This document shows positions 28,706 to 36,688 of a stretch of 64,000 nt of DNA, piece after piece. The position numbers and the translations under genes were made by a program. Origin of the DNA: Arenibacter troitsensis (GTDB lineage Bacteria; Bacteroidota; Bacteroidia; Flavobacteriales; Flavobacteriaceae); NCBI RefSeq assembly GCF_900177645.1, contig NZ_FXAO01000001.1:1-64000 (forward strand), given 5' to 3'. Position 1 is the first letter of the stretch. Each line of letters begins with the position of its first letter. The notes below the pieces were generated by a model. That model had not been told where the DNA came from and did not search any database. It saw only the letters and a list, made by a program, of their open reading frames with translations.

Positions 28706-29932
28706 ATGAAGTATGTATTTTTTGGTTATGTTTTACTGTTGTTACAGTCATGTGGCCATAGCGGGTCATATAAGTTTAGTATAGCGGAAAAGGATGGTAT
28801 TTCACAAGCCTCCCCAGTTTCTCTACAGCTTGATACTTTAGGGTTGGGAGATATAGACGCCCTGAGTAATTTGGTGTTGATGAACAATGGGGAACAGATA
28901 CCTTTTCAGATAGATAATGACCAGAAAATGCTATGGTTTGTTCACCAGCCTAACAACAATGGGTCTTATGAATTAGTAAAGGAAGAGGCTAAGGCCTCTG
29001 ATTTTGAACGTATAAAAGCGCATAAAAGCAATGGAAATCTTCAATTGTCAAAAGCATCCATTCCCTTGCTGACCTATAGATATGGAATGACCTATCCCCC
29101 TCAGGGGGTAGATTCCATCTTTCGGAAATCCGGGTATATTCATCCTTTGTTATCGCCATTAGGAGATACCCTTAGCCGTATTCAACCACCGGACCATTAT
29201 CATCATTACGGTATATGGGGTCCATGGACACATACCCAAATTGAAGGGGAACGGGTAGATTTTTGGAATTTGGTGGAGCGACAGGGGACAGTTCTTTTTA
29301 AGGACTTTAACGATACTTTTTCCGGATCGGTCTACGCAGGCTTTAGTGCACATCAGGAGCATATCCATTTAAAGGCCGAAGCGGATAACCGAATTGCCCT
29401 GAATGAAAACCTGGAGGTGAAAGTATGGGATTTGGGTCAATCGGACAGATATATGGTAGATTATACCTCCCAATTTAATTCTCCACTGGAGAATGGTATT
29501 CTTTTTGAAGCTTATCGTTATGGAGGAGGTTTGGGGATGAGGTTTACCGAGCGCTGGCATAAGGATAACTGTACCGTTCTTACATCCGAGGGTAATGACC
29601 GACTTAGCGCGGATGGGACCAATGCACGTTGGTGTATGGTGACCGGGGAATCCGCGAATGGACAAGGAACCAATGGTGTACTTTTTTTGAGTTATCCGGA
29701 AAATAAATCCCATCCGGAACCTATGAGGATTTGGCCCATAGATGGCAATGGGGGAAGGGGAGATATGTTTTTTGAATTTTGTCCCATTCGTCATGAAGAA
29801 TGGAAAATTGAACCAAATAAAGATTATCGCTTAAAATATAGGATGGTGGTTTTTGAGGGAAAACTCACGGCCGACGAAGCTGAATCCTATTGGAAAAGTT
29901 TCGCCGGGATGCCTAAGATTGTAAAAGAGTAA
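28706..29932 (+). CDS. DUF6807 (PmoA-like) lipoprotein
   Basis: A 408-residue lipoprotein (short hydrophobic leader ending LLLLQSC). The core SPLGDTLSRIQPPDHYHHYG with GIWGPWTHTQIEG and the C-terminal region with GGRGDMFFEFCPI match the DUF6807 family, also labelled PmoA in databases; no methane chemistry is implied. Members are common in carbohydrate loci of Bacteroidota and Planctomycetota together with Gfo/Idh/MocA and ThuA proteins. The His-rich DHYHHYGIWG looks like an active or metal site. Function is unproven; a role in processing oxidised sugars or glycosides is inference. Confidence 0.8.
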   Translation: MKYVFFGYVLLLLQSCGHSGSYKFSIAEKDGISQASPVSLQLDTLGLGDIDALSNLVLMNNGEQIPFQIDNDQKMLWFVHQPNNNGSYELVKEEAKASDFERIKAHKSNGNLQLSKASIPLLTYRYGMTYPPQGVDSIFRKSGYIHPLLSPLGDTLSRIQPPDHYHHYGIWGPWTHTQIEGERVDFWNLVERQGTVLFKDFNDTFSGSVYAGFSAHQEHIHLKAEADNRIALNENLEVKVWDLGQSDRYMVDYTSQFNSPLENGILFEAYRYGGGLGMRFTERWHKDNCTVLTSEGNDRLSADGTNARWCMVTGESANGQGTNGVLFLSYPENKSHPEPMRIWPIDGNGGRGDMFFEFCPIRHEEWKIEPNKDYRLKYRMVVFEGKLTADEAESYWKSFAGMPKIVKE

Positions 29933-29997
29933 ATTTGAGGATGGGGCTAATGGTCCGGTTTTCAATCAAATAATTTGTGAATTAAATAAAATAAAAA

Positions 29998-31374
29998 ATG
30001 CAAAGAAGAAAGTTCATTAACAACTCCTTGTTGACCACTGCGGCAGTAGTTGGGTTCCCAACCATTGTTCCTGCAAGTGTTTTTGGAAAAAACGCACCAA
30101 GCAACAAAATCAATATCGGACAAATTGGTTGTGGACGAATAGCTCGTGATCATGATATTCGCGATACCATTAGATATGATCAATCCCGTTATGTAGCGGT
30201 CTGTGACCTGGATTCCAAAAGGGCGGCCGATGCAAAGGTTTTGGTAGACAAATTCTACAAAGAGAAAACTGGGAAGGAGAAATATATGGACACTAAAATT
30301 TATGATGATTATCGCGAAATGTTACTTAACAAGGATATAGACGCGGTGGTGATCAGTACTCCGGACCACTGGCATTCCCAACCTGCCATGGAAGCCGCTT
30401 TGGCAGGAAAGGATATATACCTTCAAAAACCAACTTCCCTTACAGTAAGGGAAGGACAGCAATTGCGGGATGCCGTTCAAAAAACGGGAGCTATACTTCA
30501 GGTAGGAACCCAGCAGAGGGCAATGCCCCAATTTCGGGTAGCAGCCGAGTTGGTGAGAAATGGTCGCATAGGTAAAATACATACTGTTAAGATAGGACTT
30601 CCCGGGGATCCGTCCGGACCGGATGCTCCTGCAATGCCAGTGCCAAAAAATTTGAATTTTGATATGTGGTTGGGGTCAACGCCAGAGGTTCCTTATACTG
30701 AAATTGGTGTTCACCCGCAGAACGATTATAGTAGGCCGGGTTGGCTTCGCTTAAGAAGTTACGGTGCAGGAATGATAACGGGTTGGGGTCAGCACCATTA
30801 CGATTCCGCGGCATGGGGAATGGATACCGAACTAACAGGGCCGAAATCTGTAGAGGCTTTGGCAGAGTTTCCAAAATCAGGGCTGTGGAACGTACATGGC
30901 GATTTCTTTGTAAAACACGAATATGATAATGGAATTACGGTATACACTAGTGGCGGTTATACCAACGGAATACGTTACGAAGGTACAGACGGATGGATCT
31001 TTGTGTCCCGCGGTGCATATCAAGCTTCGGCCTCCGATCCTGTGGATCAAGAAAAGAGCAGTAAAGCCCTTAATGCCTCCGATCCCAAAATATTGGAATC
31101 CGTAATTGGTGAGAACGAGATCCATTTGGAGAAGATCGATGATCAGCATGGTAACTGGTTGGATTGTATTAAAACAAGAAAGGCACCAATTTCACCCATT
31201 GAAAAAGGACATAAGGCCTGTGTAACTTGTCTGATTAGTGATATTGCCATGCAATTCGATAGAAAATTGGAGTGGGACAACGAGAAAGAAATGTTTATCA
31301 ATGACGATGAAGCCAATGCCATGTTGCACAGGGACCAGAGAAAACCTTATGGGACCGACTATGTGAAAGTTTAG
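29998..31374 (+). CDS. Gfo/Idh/MocA oxidoreductase, Tat-exported
   Basis: A 458-residue NAD(P)-fold oxidoreductase with a twin-arginine leader (MQRRKFINNSLLTTAAVVGF), so it is probably folded with its cofactor before export to the periplasm. The Rossmann motif is GQIGCGRIARDHD, the conserved lysine is in LQKPTSL (EKP in most relatives), and the sugar-binding region includes GWGQHHYDSAAWGM. Exported Gfo/Idh/MocA enzymes with bound NAD can oxidise or hydrolyse glycosides through 3-keto intermediates (GH109-like chemistry). In this locus it is a candidate for non-hydrolytic deglycosylation of uronides. Stop is TAG. Confidence 0.88.
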   Translation: MQRRKFINNSLLTTAAVVGFPTIVPASVFGKNAPSNKINIGQIGCGRIARDHDIRDTIRYDQSRYVAVCDLDSKRAADAKVLVDKFYKEKTGKEKYMDTKIYDDYREMLLNKDIDAVVISTPDHWHSQPAMEAALAGKDIYLQKPTSLTVREGQQLRDAVQKTGAILQVGTQQRAMPQFRVAAELVRNGRIGKIHTVKIGLPGDPSGPDAPAMPVPKNLNFDMWLGSTPEVPYTEIGVHPQNDYSRPGWLRLRSYGAGMITGWGQHHYDSAAWGMDTELTGPKSVEALAEFPKSGLWNVHGDFFVKHEYDNGITVYTSGGYTNGIRYEGTDGWIFVSRGAYQASASDPVDQEKSSKALNASDPKILESVIGENEIHLEKIDDQHGNWLDCIKTRKAPISPIEKGHKACVTCLISDIAMQFDRKLEWDNEKEMFINDDEANAMLHRDQRKPYGTDYVKV

Positions 31375-31478
31375 GAAACATGTTATATATTTAATGAGGT
31401 GAAAATAATCCCTCCTTTGGTCAAAAAAATAAGTTGAACAATGGAGGGCTTATTGTTATCGATAAAAAAATCCAATAC

Positions 31479-32855
31479 ATGAAGTATAAAATATTAGCCC
31501 TATTGGCAATCTTGTGTTTAGGTTGTGGGGAAAGTGAAAAAAAGGTAAAATCCGATATGGACAATACACCGGATCAAGTTAGATTAATGACCCTGGATCC
31601 AGGGCATTTTCATGCCGCCCTAGTTCAAAAAACAATGTACAAGGGGGTAGACTCCACCATTTATGTTTTTGCGCCAAAAGGGCCGGAGGTAAACGATTTT
31701 TTAAACAAAATTGAATCTTACAATACAAGATCGGAAAACCCCACTCATTGGAAGGTAGACAGTTATTTTGGGCCTGATTATTTGGAGAAAATGATTGCCC
31801 AAAAACCGGGAAATGTCATGGTAGTTGCAGGGAAGAACTCCAAAAAGATAGACTATATCTTGGCAGCGGTAAAAGCCGGTTTAAATGTTTATGCCGATAA
31901 GCCATTGGTAATTAATCCGGAAGGATTCCAGAAATTGGAGGAGGCCTTCATGATAGCAGAGGAAAAGGGGGTCATGATCTACGATATTATGACAGAACGT
32001 TTTGAGGTTACCACAGGTATGCAACGGCAGTTTTCCATGTTGCCAGAAGTATTTGGTCAAGTATTGGAGGGAAGTTTGGAAGAGCCCGCCATTATTAAAG
32101 AAAGTGTGCATCATTTCTTCAAGTACGTTTCAGGACAGCCGTTGGTTAGACCGGCATGGTTCTTTGATGTAAATGAAGAGGGTGAGGGAATTGTGGATGT
32201 AACCACCCATTTGGTGGATTTGGTACAATGGGAGCTTTTTCCGGAGGAGATCATTAACCGCACGGACATAGAAATGGTCCAGGCAAAACGTTGGCCTACT
32301 GTACTTACTTTGGAGGAGTTTCAAAGGGTTACCGGTTTGGAGACTTACCCGGATTACCTTCAAAAGGATTTGGATGGTGATAAACTTAAGGTGTACTGTA
32401 ATGGGGAAATGTTATATAAAATTAAGGGCAAGTATGCCAAGGTTTCTGTAATATGGAATTATGAAGCACCCGAAGGCACAGGGGATACCCATTATAGTAT
32501 TATGAGGGGAACCAAGAGCGACTTAATTATAAAACAGGGAGCGGAAGAAAATTACAAGCCTACCTTATATATCAAATCCAAGGTTGGGGAAAATTTTGAT
32601 AATCTTATGACCGGGGCAATAGACCAGCATATAAACTCCATGTTCGCCGGAACCAAAGCTGAAAAAGTGTCGGAGGATATGTGGAAAATCAATATTCCCG
32701 ATGAATTTAAAATTGGTCATGAAGCACATTTTGCCCAAGTTACCCAGAATTATCTGCGCTATTTGGAAGAGGGTCAATTGCCCAATTGGGAAGTGCCGAA
32801 TATGATAACCAAGTATTACACTACCATTGAAGCCTATAAAATGGCGAAAAAATAG
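31479..32855 (+). CDS. Second Gfo/Idh/MocA-type oxidoreductase, lipoprotein
   Basis: A 458-residue lipoprotein from ATG 31479, which gives a normal lipoprotein leader (MKYKILALLAILCLGC); a TTG 45 bases earlier would spoil it. The N-terminal half has a modified Rossmann region and the YADKPLVI motif carrying the conserved Lys. The C-terminal half resembles the putative oxidoreductase C-terminal domain (Oxidoreduct_C type): HHFFKYVSGQPLVRPAWFFD and DVTTHLVDLVQWE. It is a paralogue by fold of the preceding gene but very divergent, and lies about 100 bases downstream of it. Probably periplasmic; substrate unknown. Confidence 0.8.
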   Translation: MKYKILALLAILCLGCGESEKKVKSDMDNTPDQVRLMTLDPGHFHAALVQKTMYKGVDSTIYVFAPKGPEVNDFLNKIESYNTRSENPTHWKVDSYFGPDYLEKMIAQKPGNVMVVAGKNSKKIDYILAAVKAGLNVYADKPLVINPEGFQKLEEAFMIAEEKGVMIYDIMTERFEVTTGMQRQFSMLPEVFGQVLEGSLEEPAIIKESVHHFFKYVSGQPLVRPAWFFDVNEEGEGIVDVTTHLVDLVQWELFPEEIINRTDIEMVQAKRWPTVLTLEEFQRVTGLETYPDYLQKDLDGDKLKVYCNGEMLYKIKGKYAKVSVIWNYEAPEGTGDTHYSIMRGTKSDLIIKQGAEENYKPTLYIKSKVGENFDNLMTGAIDQHINSMFAGTKAEKVSEDMWKINIPDEFKIGHEAHFAQVTQNYLRYLEEGQLPNWEVPNMITKYYTTIEAYKMAKK

Positions 32856-32972
32856 CACCTAACAATTATTATTGGGAACTAGGGAGATTTGTTGAATCTG
32901 GCAAACTTTTGATTAGGTGGCCTAGGGTAAGTATTGGATATTATGTTTATTATTGTACCCTTATGTTATAGT

Positions 32973-32980
32973 TATATTTG
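32973..32980 (+). promoter_or_regulatory. Possible -7 promoter element for the SDR-uxuA operon
   Basis: TATATTTG fits TAnnTTTG exactly and lies 28 bases before the first ATG. The best upstream box (ATTG at 32952-32955) is only 17 bases away, so the promoter is tentative. Confidence 0.35.
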
Positions 32981-33007
32981 GGTTTTGTTAAAATGGAATA
33001 ATAAAAA

Positions 33008-33835
33008 ATGGAATTGATGAGTGAACTTTTTTCGATCGAAAATAGAATTTTTGCCTTATCCGGTGCTACTGGTACCTTGGGAGGGTCAATTGCCAAGTAT
33101 CTTGTAGAAAACGGGGCGAAGGTATTGCTCTTGGGCAGGTCTTTGGATAAACTGGAGGACAAATGCAAGGAACTGAATGCAATTGCCTCTGAAAGTGCAC
33201 ATTTGTTCGTATTGGACGTGATGGACGAAAAGCAATTAACCGAATTGAAGAATACTATAATCAGCAAGTTTAAGAAGTTGGACGGATTGGTAAATTTGGC
33301 AGGAGGAAACATTCCCGGGGCTACTTTAAAACCAGATCAGACGATTTATGATATTGAGCTGGGCGATACCCAAAAGGTAGTGGATATCAATTTGTTCGGT
33401 ACCGTTATACCAACTATAGTGCTAAGTGAAATTATGGCCAAACAAGGTTATGGATCTATAGTAAATATATCTTCCATGGCAGCCAAACAGACCATTTCAC
33501 GAGTGTTGGGCTATTCCATGGCCAAGGCGGGAGTGGATATTTTTACCAAATGGATGGCTAATGAACTGGCGTCCAAGTTTAGTGACAAGATAAGGGTGAA
33601 CGCCATAGCTCCAGGATTTTTCATCGGAAATCAGAATAGAAGACTATTGACCAATGAAGATGGATCCTTTACGGACAGGGGAGAAAAAATCATAACCAAC
33701 ACTCCAATGGGTCGTTTTGGGGACGCCTCCGAACTTAATGGAATGGTACATTATCTGCTTAGCGACGCCTCTTCTTTTGTGACGGGTACCATTTATGATA
33801 TAGACGGCGGATTCAGTTCATTTTCCGGAGTATAA
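33008..33835 (+). CDS. SDR-family D-mannonate oxidoreductase (fructuronate reductase)
   Basis: A 275-residue short-chain dehydrogenase. Cofactor motif SGATGTLGGSIA, NAG-type LVNLAGGN, catalytic Ser in NISSMAAKQ and YSMAK, and a C-terminal substrate loop GFFIGNQNRRLL typical of the SDR enzymes that replace the long-chain UxuB in Bacteroidota. It reduces D-fructuronate to D-mannonate, joining UxaC to UxuA. Only three bases separate it from uxuA, so the two are co-translated. ATG 33008 and ATG 33017/33023 are alternative starts. Role is well supported by context. Confidence 0.88.
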   Translation: MELMSELFSIENRIFALSGATGTLGGSIAKYLVENGAKVLLLGRSLDKLEDKCKELNAIASESAHLFVLDVMDEKQLTELKNTIISKFKKLDGLVNLAGGNIPGATLKPDQTIYDIELGDTQKVVDINLFGTVIPTIVLSEIMAKQGYGSIVNISSMAAKQTISRVLGYSMAKAGVDIFTKWMANELASKFSDKIRVNAIAPGFFIGNQNRRLLTNEDGSFTDRGEKIITNTPMGRFGDASELNGMVHYLLSDASSFVTGTIYDIDGGFSSFSGV

Positions 33836-33838
33836 TCC

Positions 33839-35041
33839 ATGCAACACTTAAAAAGGACACTTAGATGGTTCGGACCCAGTTTTGGAGTCTCCCTAAACGA
33901 TATCAGGGAACTGGGAGTAGATGGTGTAGTCACTGCATGCCACCAAGTTCCCATTGGGGAAGTTTGGTCTACCAATGTTATTAGGGGGGTACAAAAGGAA
34001 ATAGAATCCCATGGCCTGGAATGGTCCGTAGTGGAAAGCGTTAATATACACAAAGCTATTAAATACGGTCTTCCGGAAAGGGATATCTATATTCGCAATT
34101 ATATTGAAACCCTCCGCAATTTGGCGGAAAATAACATTAAGGTGGTCTGCTATAATTTTATGCAATTGATAGACTGGACCCGTACCCATTTAAATTATGT
34201 GCTTCCAACAGGGGCCATAAGCTTATTGTACGATCCAATGGCCATTGCTGCATTTGATTTATATATCCTAAAAAGGGATAGGGCCGCTGAGGTCTATTCC
34301 GAGGAAATGGTCAATAAGGCCGAAAAGTATTATAAGGCCTTGGATCAGCAGGGGCGCGAGCTGCTGAAAAATGCTATTTTGGCAGGAATGCCCGGTTCAA
34401 AAGAGTCCATACCACTTTCCTATTTTAGGTCAACTCTGGAGGAAGTTAGTAAAATTGAAAAATCGGTCCTTAGGGAAAATCTGTCTTATTTTTTAAAAGC
34501 AGTTATTCCTGAGGCCGAAAAGTTGGGTGTAAAAATGGCACTTCATCCAGATGACCCTCCATTCCCCGTTTTTGGAATTCCCCGTATTGCCTCTACCTAT
34601 GAGGATTTAAAATATATTTTGGATTGTTTTCCTTCCACATGTAACGGACTAACCTTTTGTTCCGGTTCTTTGGGAGCGGTAGCTAGCAATGACCTTTTAA
34701 GGATTATACGGGATTTTGGACCTAAGATTCATTTTTTACACTTAAGAAATGTGACTAGGGAAGAAGACGGTAGTTTTTATGAGGCTGCCCATTTGGATGG
34801 GTCTATACCTATGCCCAAGATAATGCTCCAAATTGTGAGGGAGCAACAAAGGAGATTTGAAAGTGGAATTGGAGAGGTGGCCATTCCTATCAGACCAGAT
34901 CACGGACATGTGTTGTTGGATGATAAAAAAAGAAAGGACGAGTTCTACTCCGGATATTCACTCATTGGGAGAGGTATCGGGATGGCAGAGCTTTATGGGC
35001 TGGAAAAAGGCATTAGGGAAATGCTTATAGAAGCTATGTGA
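33839..35041 (+). CDS. uxuA: Mannonate dehydratase
   Basis: A 400-residue UxuA enzyme that dehydrates D-mannonate to 2-keto-3-deoxygluconate. Family hallmarks: N-terminal LRWFGPSFGVSLNDIRELG and ACHQVPIGEVW, KMALHPDDPPFPVFGIPRI, the metal-site cysteine region LTFCSGSLGA, HFLHLRNV, and RPDHGHVLLDD. Length is normal. It is the last enzyme of the cytosolic uronate pathway in this window; KDG kinase and aldolase are not encoded here and must be elsewhere. The TRAP genes follow after about 185 bases. Confidence 0.96.
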   Translation: MQHLKRTLRWFGPSFGVSLNDIRELGVDGVVTACHQVPIGEVWSTNVIRGVQKEIESHGLEWSVVESVNIHKAIKYGLPERDIYIRNYIETLRNLAENNIKVVCYNFMQLIDWTRTHLNYVLPTGAISLLYDPMAIAAFDLYILKRDRAAEVYSEEMVNKAEKYYKALDQQGRELLKNAILAGMPGSKESIPLSYFRSTLEEVSKIEKSVLRENLSYFLKAVIPEAEKLGVKMALHPDDPPFPVFGIPRIASTYEDLKYILDCFPSTCNGLTFCSGSLGAVASNDLLRIIRDFGPKIHFLHLRNVTREEDGSFYEAAHLDGSIPMPKIMLQIVREQQRRFESGIGEVAIPIRPDHGHVLLDDKKRKDEFYSGYSLIGRGIGMAELYGLEKGIREMLIEAM

Positions 35042-35109
35042 TTAAAACTTAAAATGGCGAGGCAATAATTAAGGAAGGCGCAATTATTTGGCTAGAATTG
35101 TATGGAATT

Positions 35110-35140
35110 GTTGCTAAAGTTTAAAAAAAGAGTATTTTTA
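35110..35140 (+). promoter_or_regulatory. Putative promoter of the TRAP operon
   Basis: GTTG (35110-35113), a 19-base spacer and TATTTTTA (35133-35140, seven of eight matches to TAnnTTTG) form a Bacteroidota-type promoter. The palindrome at 35172 sits downstream, where a repressor would block elongation. Confidence 0.4.
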
Positions 35141-35171
35141 AGGCTTGGAAATAAAATGTAAAGGAAAATTG

Positions 35172-35185
35172 CGTTAACGTTAACG
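35172..35185. promoter_or_regulatory. CGTTAACGTTAACG operator-like palindrome
   Basis: A perfect 14-base palindrome with a central CG, 41 bases before the likely TRAP binding-protein start (35226). The form fits a LacI-family operator, but the half-site (GTTAAC) differs from the site at 23538, so a different regulator or a degenerate site is possible. Confidence 0.55.
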
Positions 35186-35225
35186 TAAAATTAATAAAAT
35201 GTATATGCAAGTGTATAAATCCCTA

Positions 35226-36200
35226 ATGAGAAAAATAGTTGTTGTTTTTGGTGTTCTGGCATGTTTAGGCTTATATTCTTGTTCGGAAATTACAGATCAT
35301 AAAACCTTATTCTTTGCCCACTCCCTGCCCGTAACCCATCCGGTCCATAAGGGTATTTTGGCAATGCAAGAGGCACTTCATAAAAAATCGGGCGGAAAGT
35401 TGCAGATCAAGATTTTTCCAGATGGCCAGTTAGGTACGGAAAGGGAGGTCTTGGAATTATTGCAGATTGGGAGCGTGGCCATGACCAAGGTAAGTGCGGC
35501 CTCCATGTCCAGTTTTTCACCCGAATATAGGGTCTTGGGAGTTCCGTATCTGTTTAGGGACAGTGAACATATGTTTCGGGTGTTGGAAGGTCCTGTAGGA
35601 AAGGAGCTTTTGGAAGGGGGCAGTGAATATTTGCTACGTGGCCTATGTTTTTACGATGCGGGAAGTAGAAGCTTTTATACTTTGGACGGATTTATAAAGA
35701 CGCCCGAAGATTTAAAGGGAAAAAAGATCCGGGTTATGAACGATCAGATGGCCGTCAATATGGTGAATGATCTAGGAGGTTCTGCTACCCCTATGGCCTA
35801 TGGTGAACTTTATACGGCACTTCAACAACGAGTGGTAGATGGTGCGGAGAACAATGTTCCTTCTTTTGTGACTTCCAATCACTATGAAGTATGTAAATTT
35901 TACACCTTGGACCAACACAGTATGGTGCCAGATGTAGTTGTGGTAGGTACCAAATTTTGGGATACCTTGAATGATGAGGAAAAAGCTTGGTTACAGGATG
36001 CGGCGGACGACAGTGTTAAAAAACAAAAAATATATTGGCAAGAAACCGTTGAGGAAGGGATGGAGATCCTGGAAAAGGCCAATGTGCAAATCTATAATCC
36101 TGATAAAAGTCCCTTTATAGAAAAGACCAAGTCAATTTTGGAGGAACTGAATAAGGATCCAAAAATGAAAAAAATAATCGACCAAATTAACAATCAATAA
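35226..36200 (+). CDS. TRAP transporter substrate-binding protein (DctP type)
   Basis: A 324-residue DctP-family binding protein with a lipoprotein leader (MRKIVVVFGVLACLGLYSC), which supports ATG 35226 over the upstream ATG 35199. Family features: FFAHSLPVTHPVHKG, IFPDGQLGTEREVLELLQIG, KIRVMNDQMAVNMVNDLGG and DGAENNVPSF, the last seen in many uronate-binding TRAP proteins. It delivers ligand to the DctQM pair. Position after uxuA points to glucuronate/galacturonate or unsaturated relatives. Its stop overlaps the next start (TAATG). Confidence 0.92.
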   Translation: MRKIVVVFGVLACLGLYSCSEITDHKTLFFAHSLPVTHPVHKGILAMQEALHKKSGGKLQIKIFPDGQLGTEREVLELLQIGSVAMTKVSAASMSSFSPEYRVLGVPYLFRDSEHMFRVLEGPVGKELLEGGSEYLLRGLCFYDAGSRSFYTLDGFIKTPEDLKGKKIRVMNDQMAVNMVNDLGGSATPMAYGELYTALQQRVVDGAENNVPSFVTSNHYEVCKFYTLDQHSMVPDVVVVGTKFWDTLNDEEKAWLQDAADDSVKKQKIYWQETVEEGMEILEKANVQIYNPDKSPFIEKTKSILEELNKDPKMKKIIDQINNQ

Positions 36201-36688
36201 TGCATACAACGTACAGAATATTGAATAAGGCCATTGAAGGGTTGTTGGTACTAATATTTAGTTTATTGGTGCTGGATGTGGTTTGGCAAGTAGTTTCCAG
36301 ATATGTAGTGGGCCAATCCAGTTCCTTCACTGAGGAATTCGCCAGATTTTCGTTGATCTGGTTAACGGTTTTGGGTGCCGCTTATATCAATGGACAAAAG
36401 GAAGGACACCTATCCATGGATTTTTTATTGTCCAAACTTCCAGTTGACAAACAAAAAAGGAGACATAGGATAATACAGGTAGTGATGGCAATTTTTGCCT
36501 TGGTCATTATGGTTATTGGCGGAGGTAATTTGGTGTATACCACCTTAAAGTTGGGGCAATTGTCCCCTGCTTTATTGGTGCCACTAGGCTATGTTTATGC
36601 TATTGTGCCTATTTGTGGTCTAATGATCATTTTCTTTTCCGTATATCACATAAAAATAACCTTTAACGCCAACAACAATGAGTATTGA
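36200..36688 (+). CDS. TRAP transporter small permease (DctQ type)
   Basis: A 162-residue membrane protein with four hydrophobic helices and the DctQ pattern DVVWQVVSRYVVGQSSSFTE, followed by EFARFSLIWLTVLGAAY. Its ATG overlaps the preceding stop by one base, and its end overlaps the large permease by 11 bases, so the three genes are translationally coupled. It works with DctM as the sodium-driven importer. Confidence 0.94.
   Translation: MHTTYRILNKAIEGLLVLIFSLLVLDVVWQVVSRYVVGQSSSFTEEFARFSLIWLTVLGAAYINGQKEGHLSMDFLLSKLPVDKQKRRHRIIQVVMAIFALVIMVIGGGNLVYTTLKLGQLSPALLVPLGYVYAIVPICGLMIIFFSVYHIKITFNANNNEY

Noticed and set aside
28706-29932. Particulate methane monooxygenase subunit, suggested by the PmoA name.
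   Set aside because: A soluble lipoprotein with DUF6807 motifs in a sugar locus; it has no membrane helices of a methane monooxygenase.
31434-31478. TTG start extending the second Gfo/Idh/MocA protein by 15 residues.
   Set aside because: It would place a non-signal stretch before a perfect lipoprotein leader that begins at ATG 31479.
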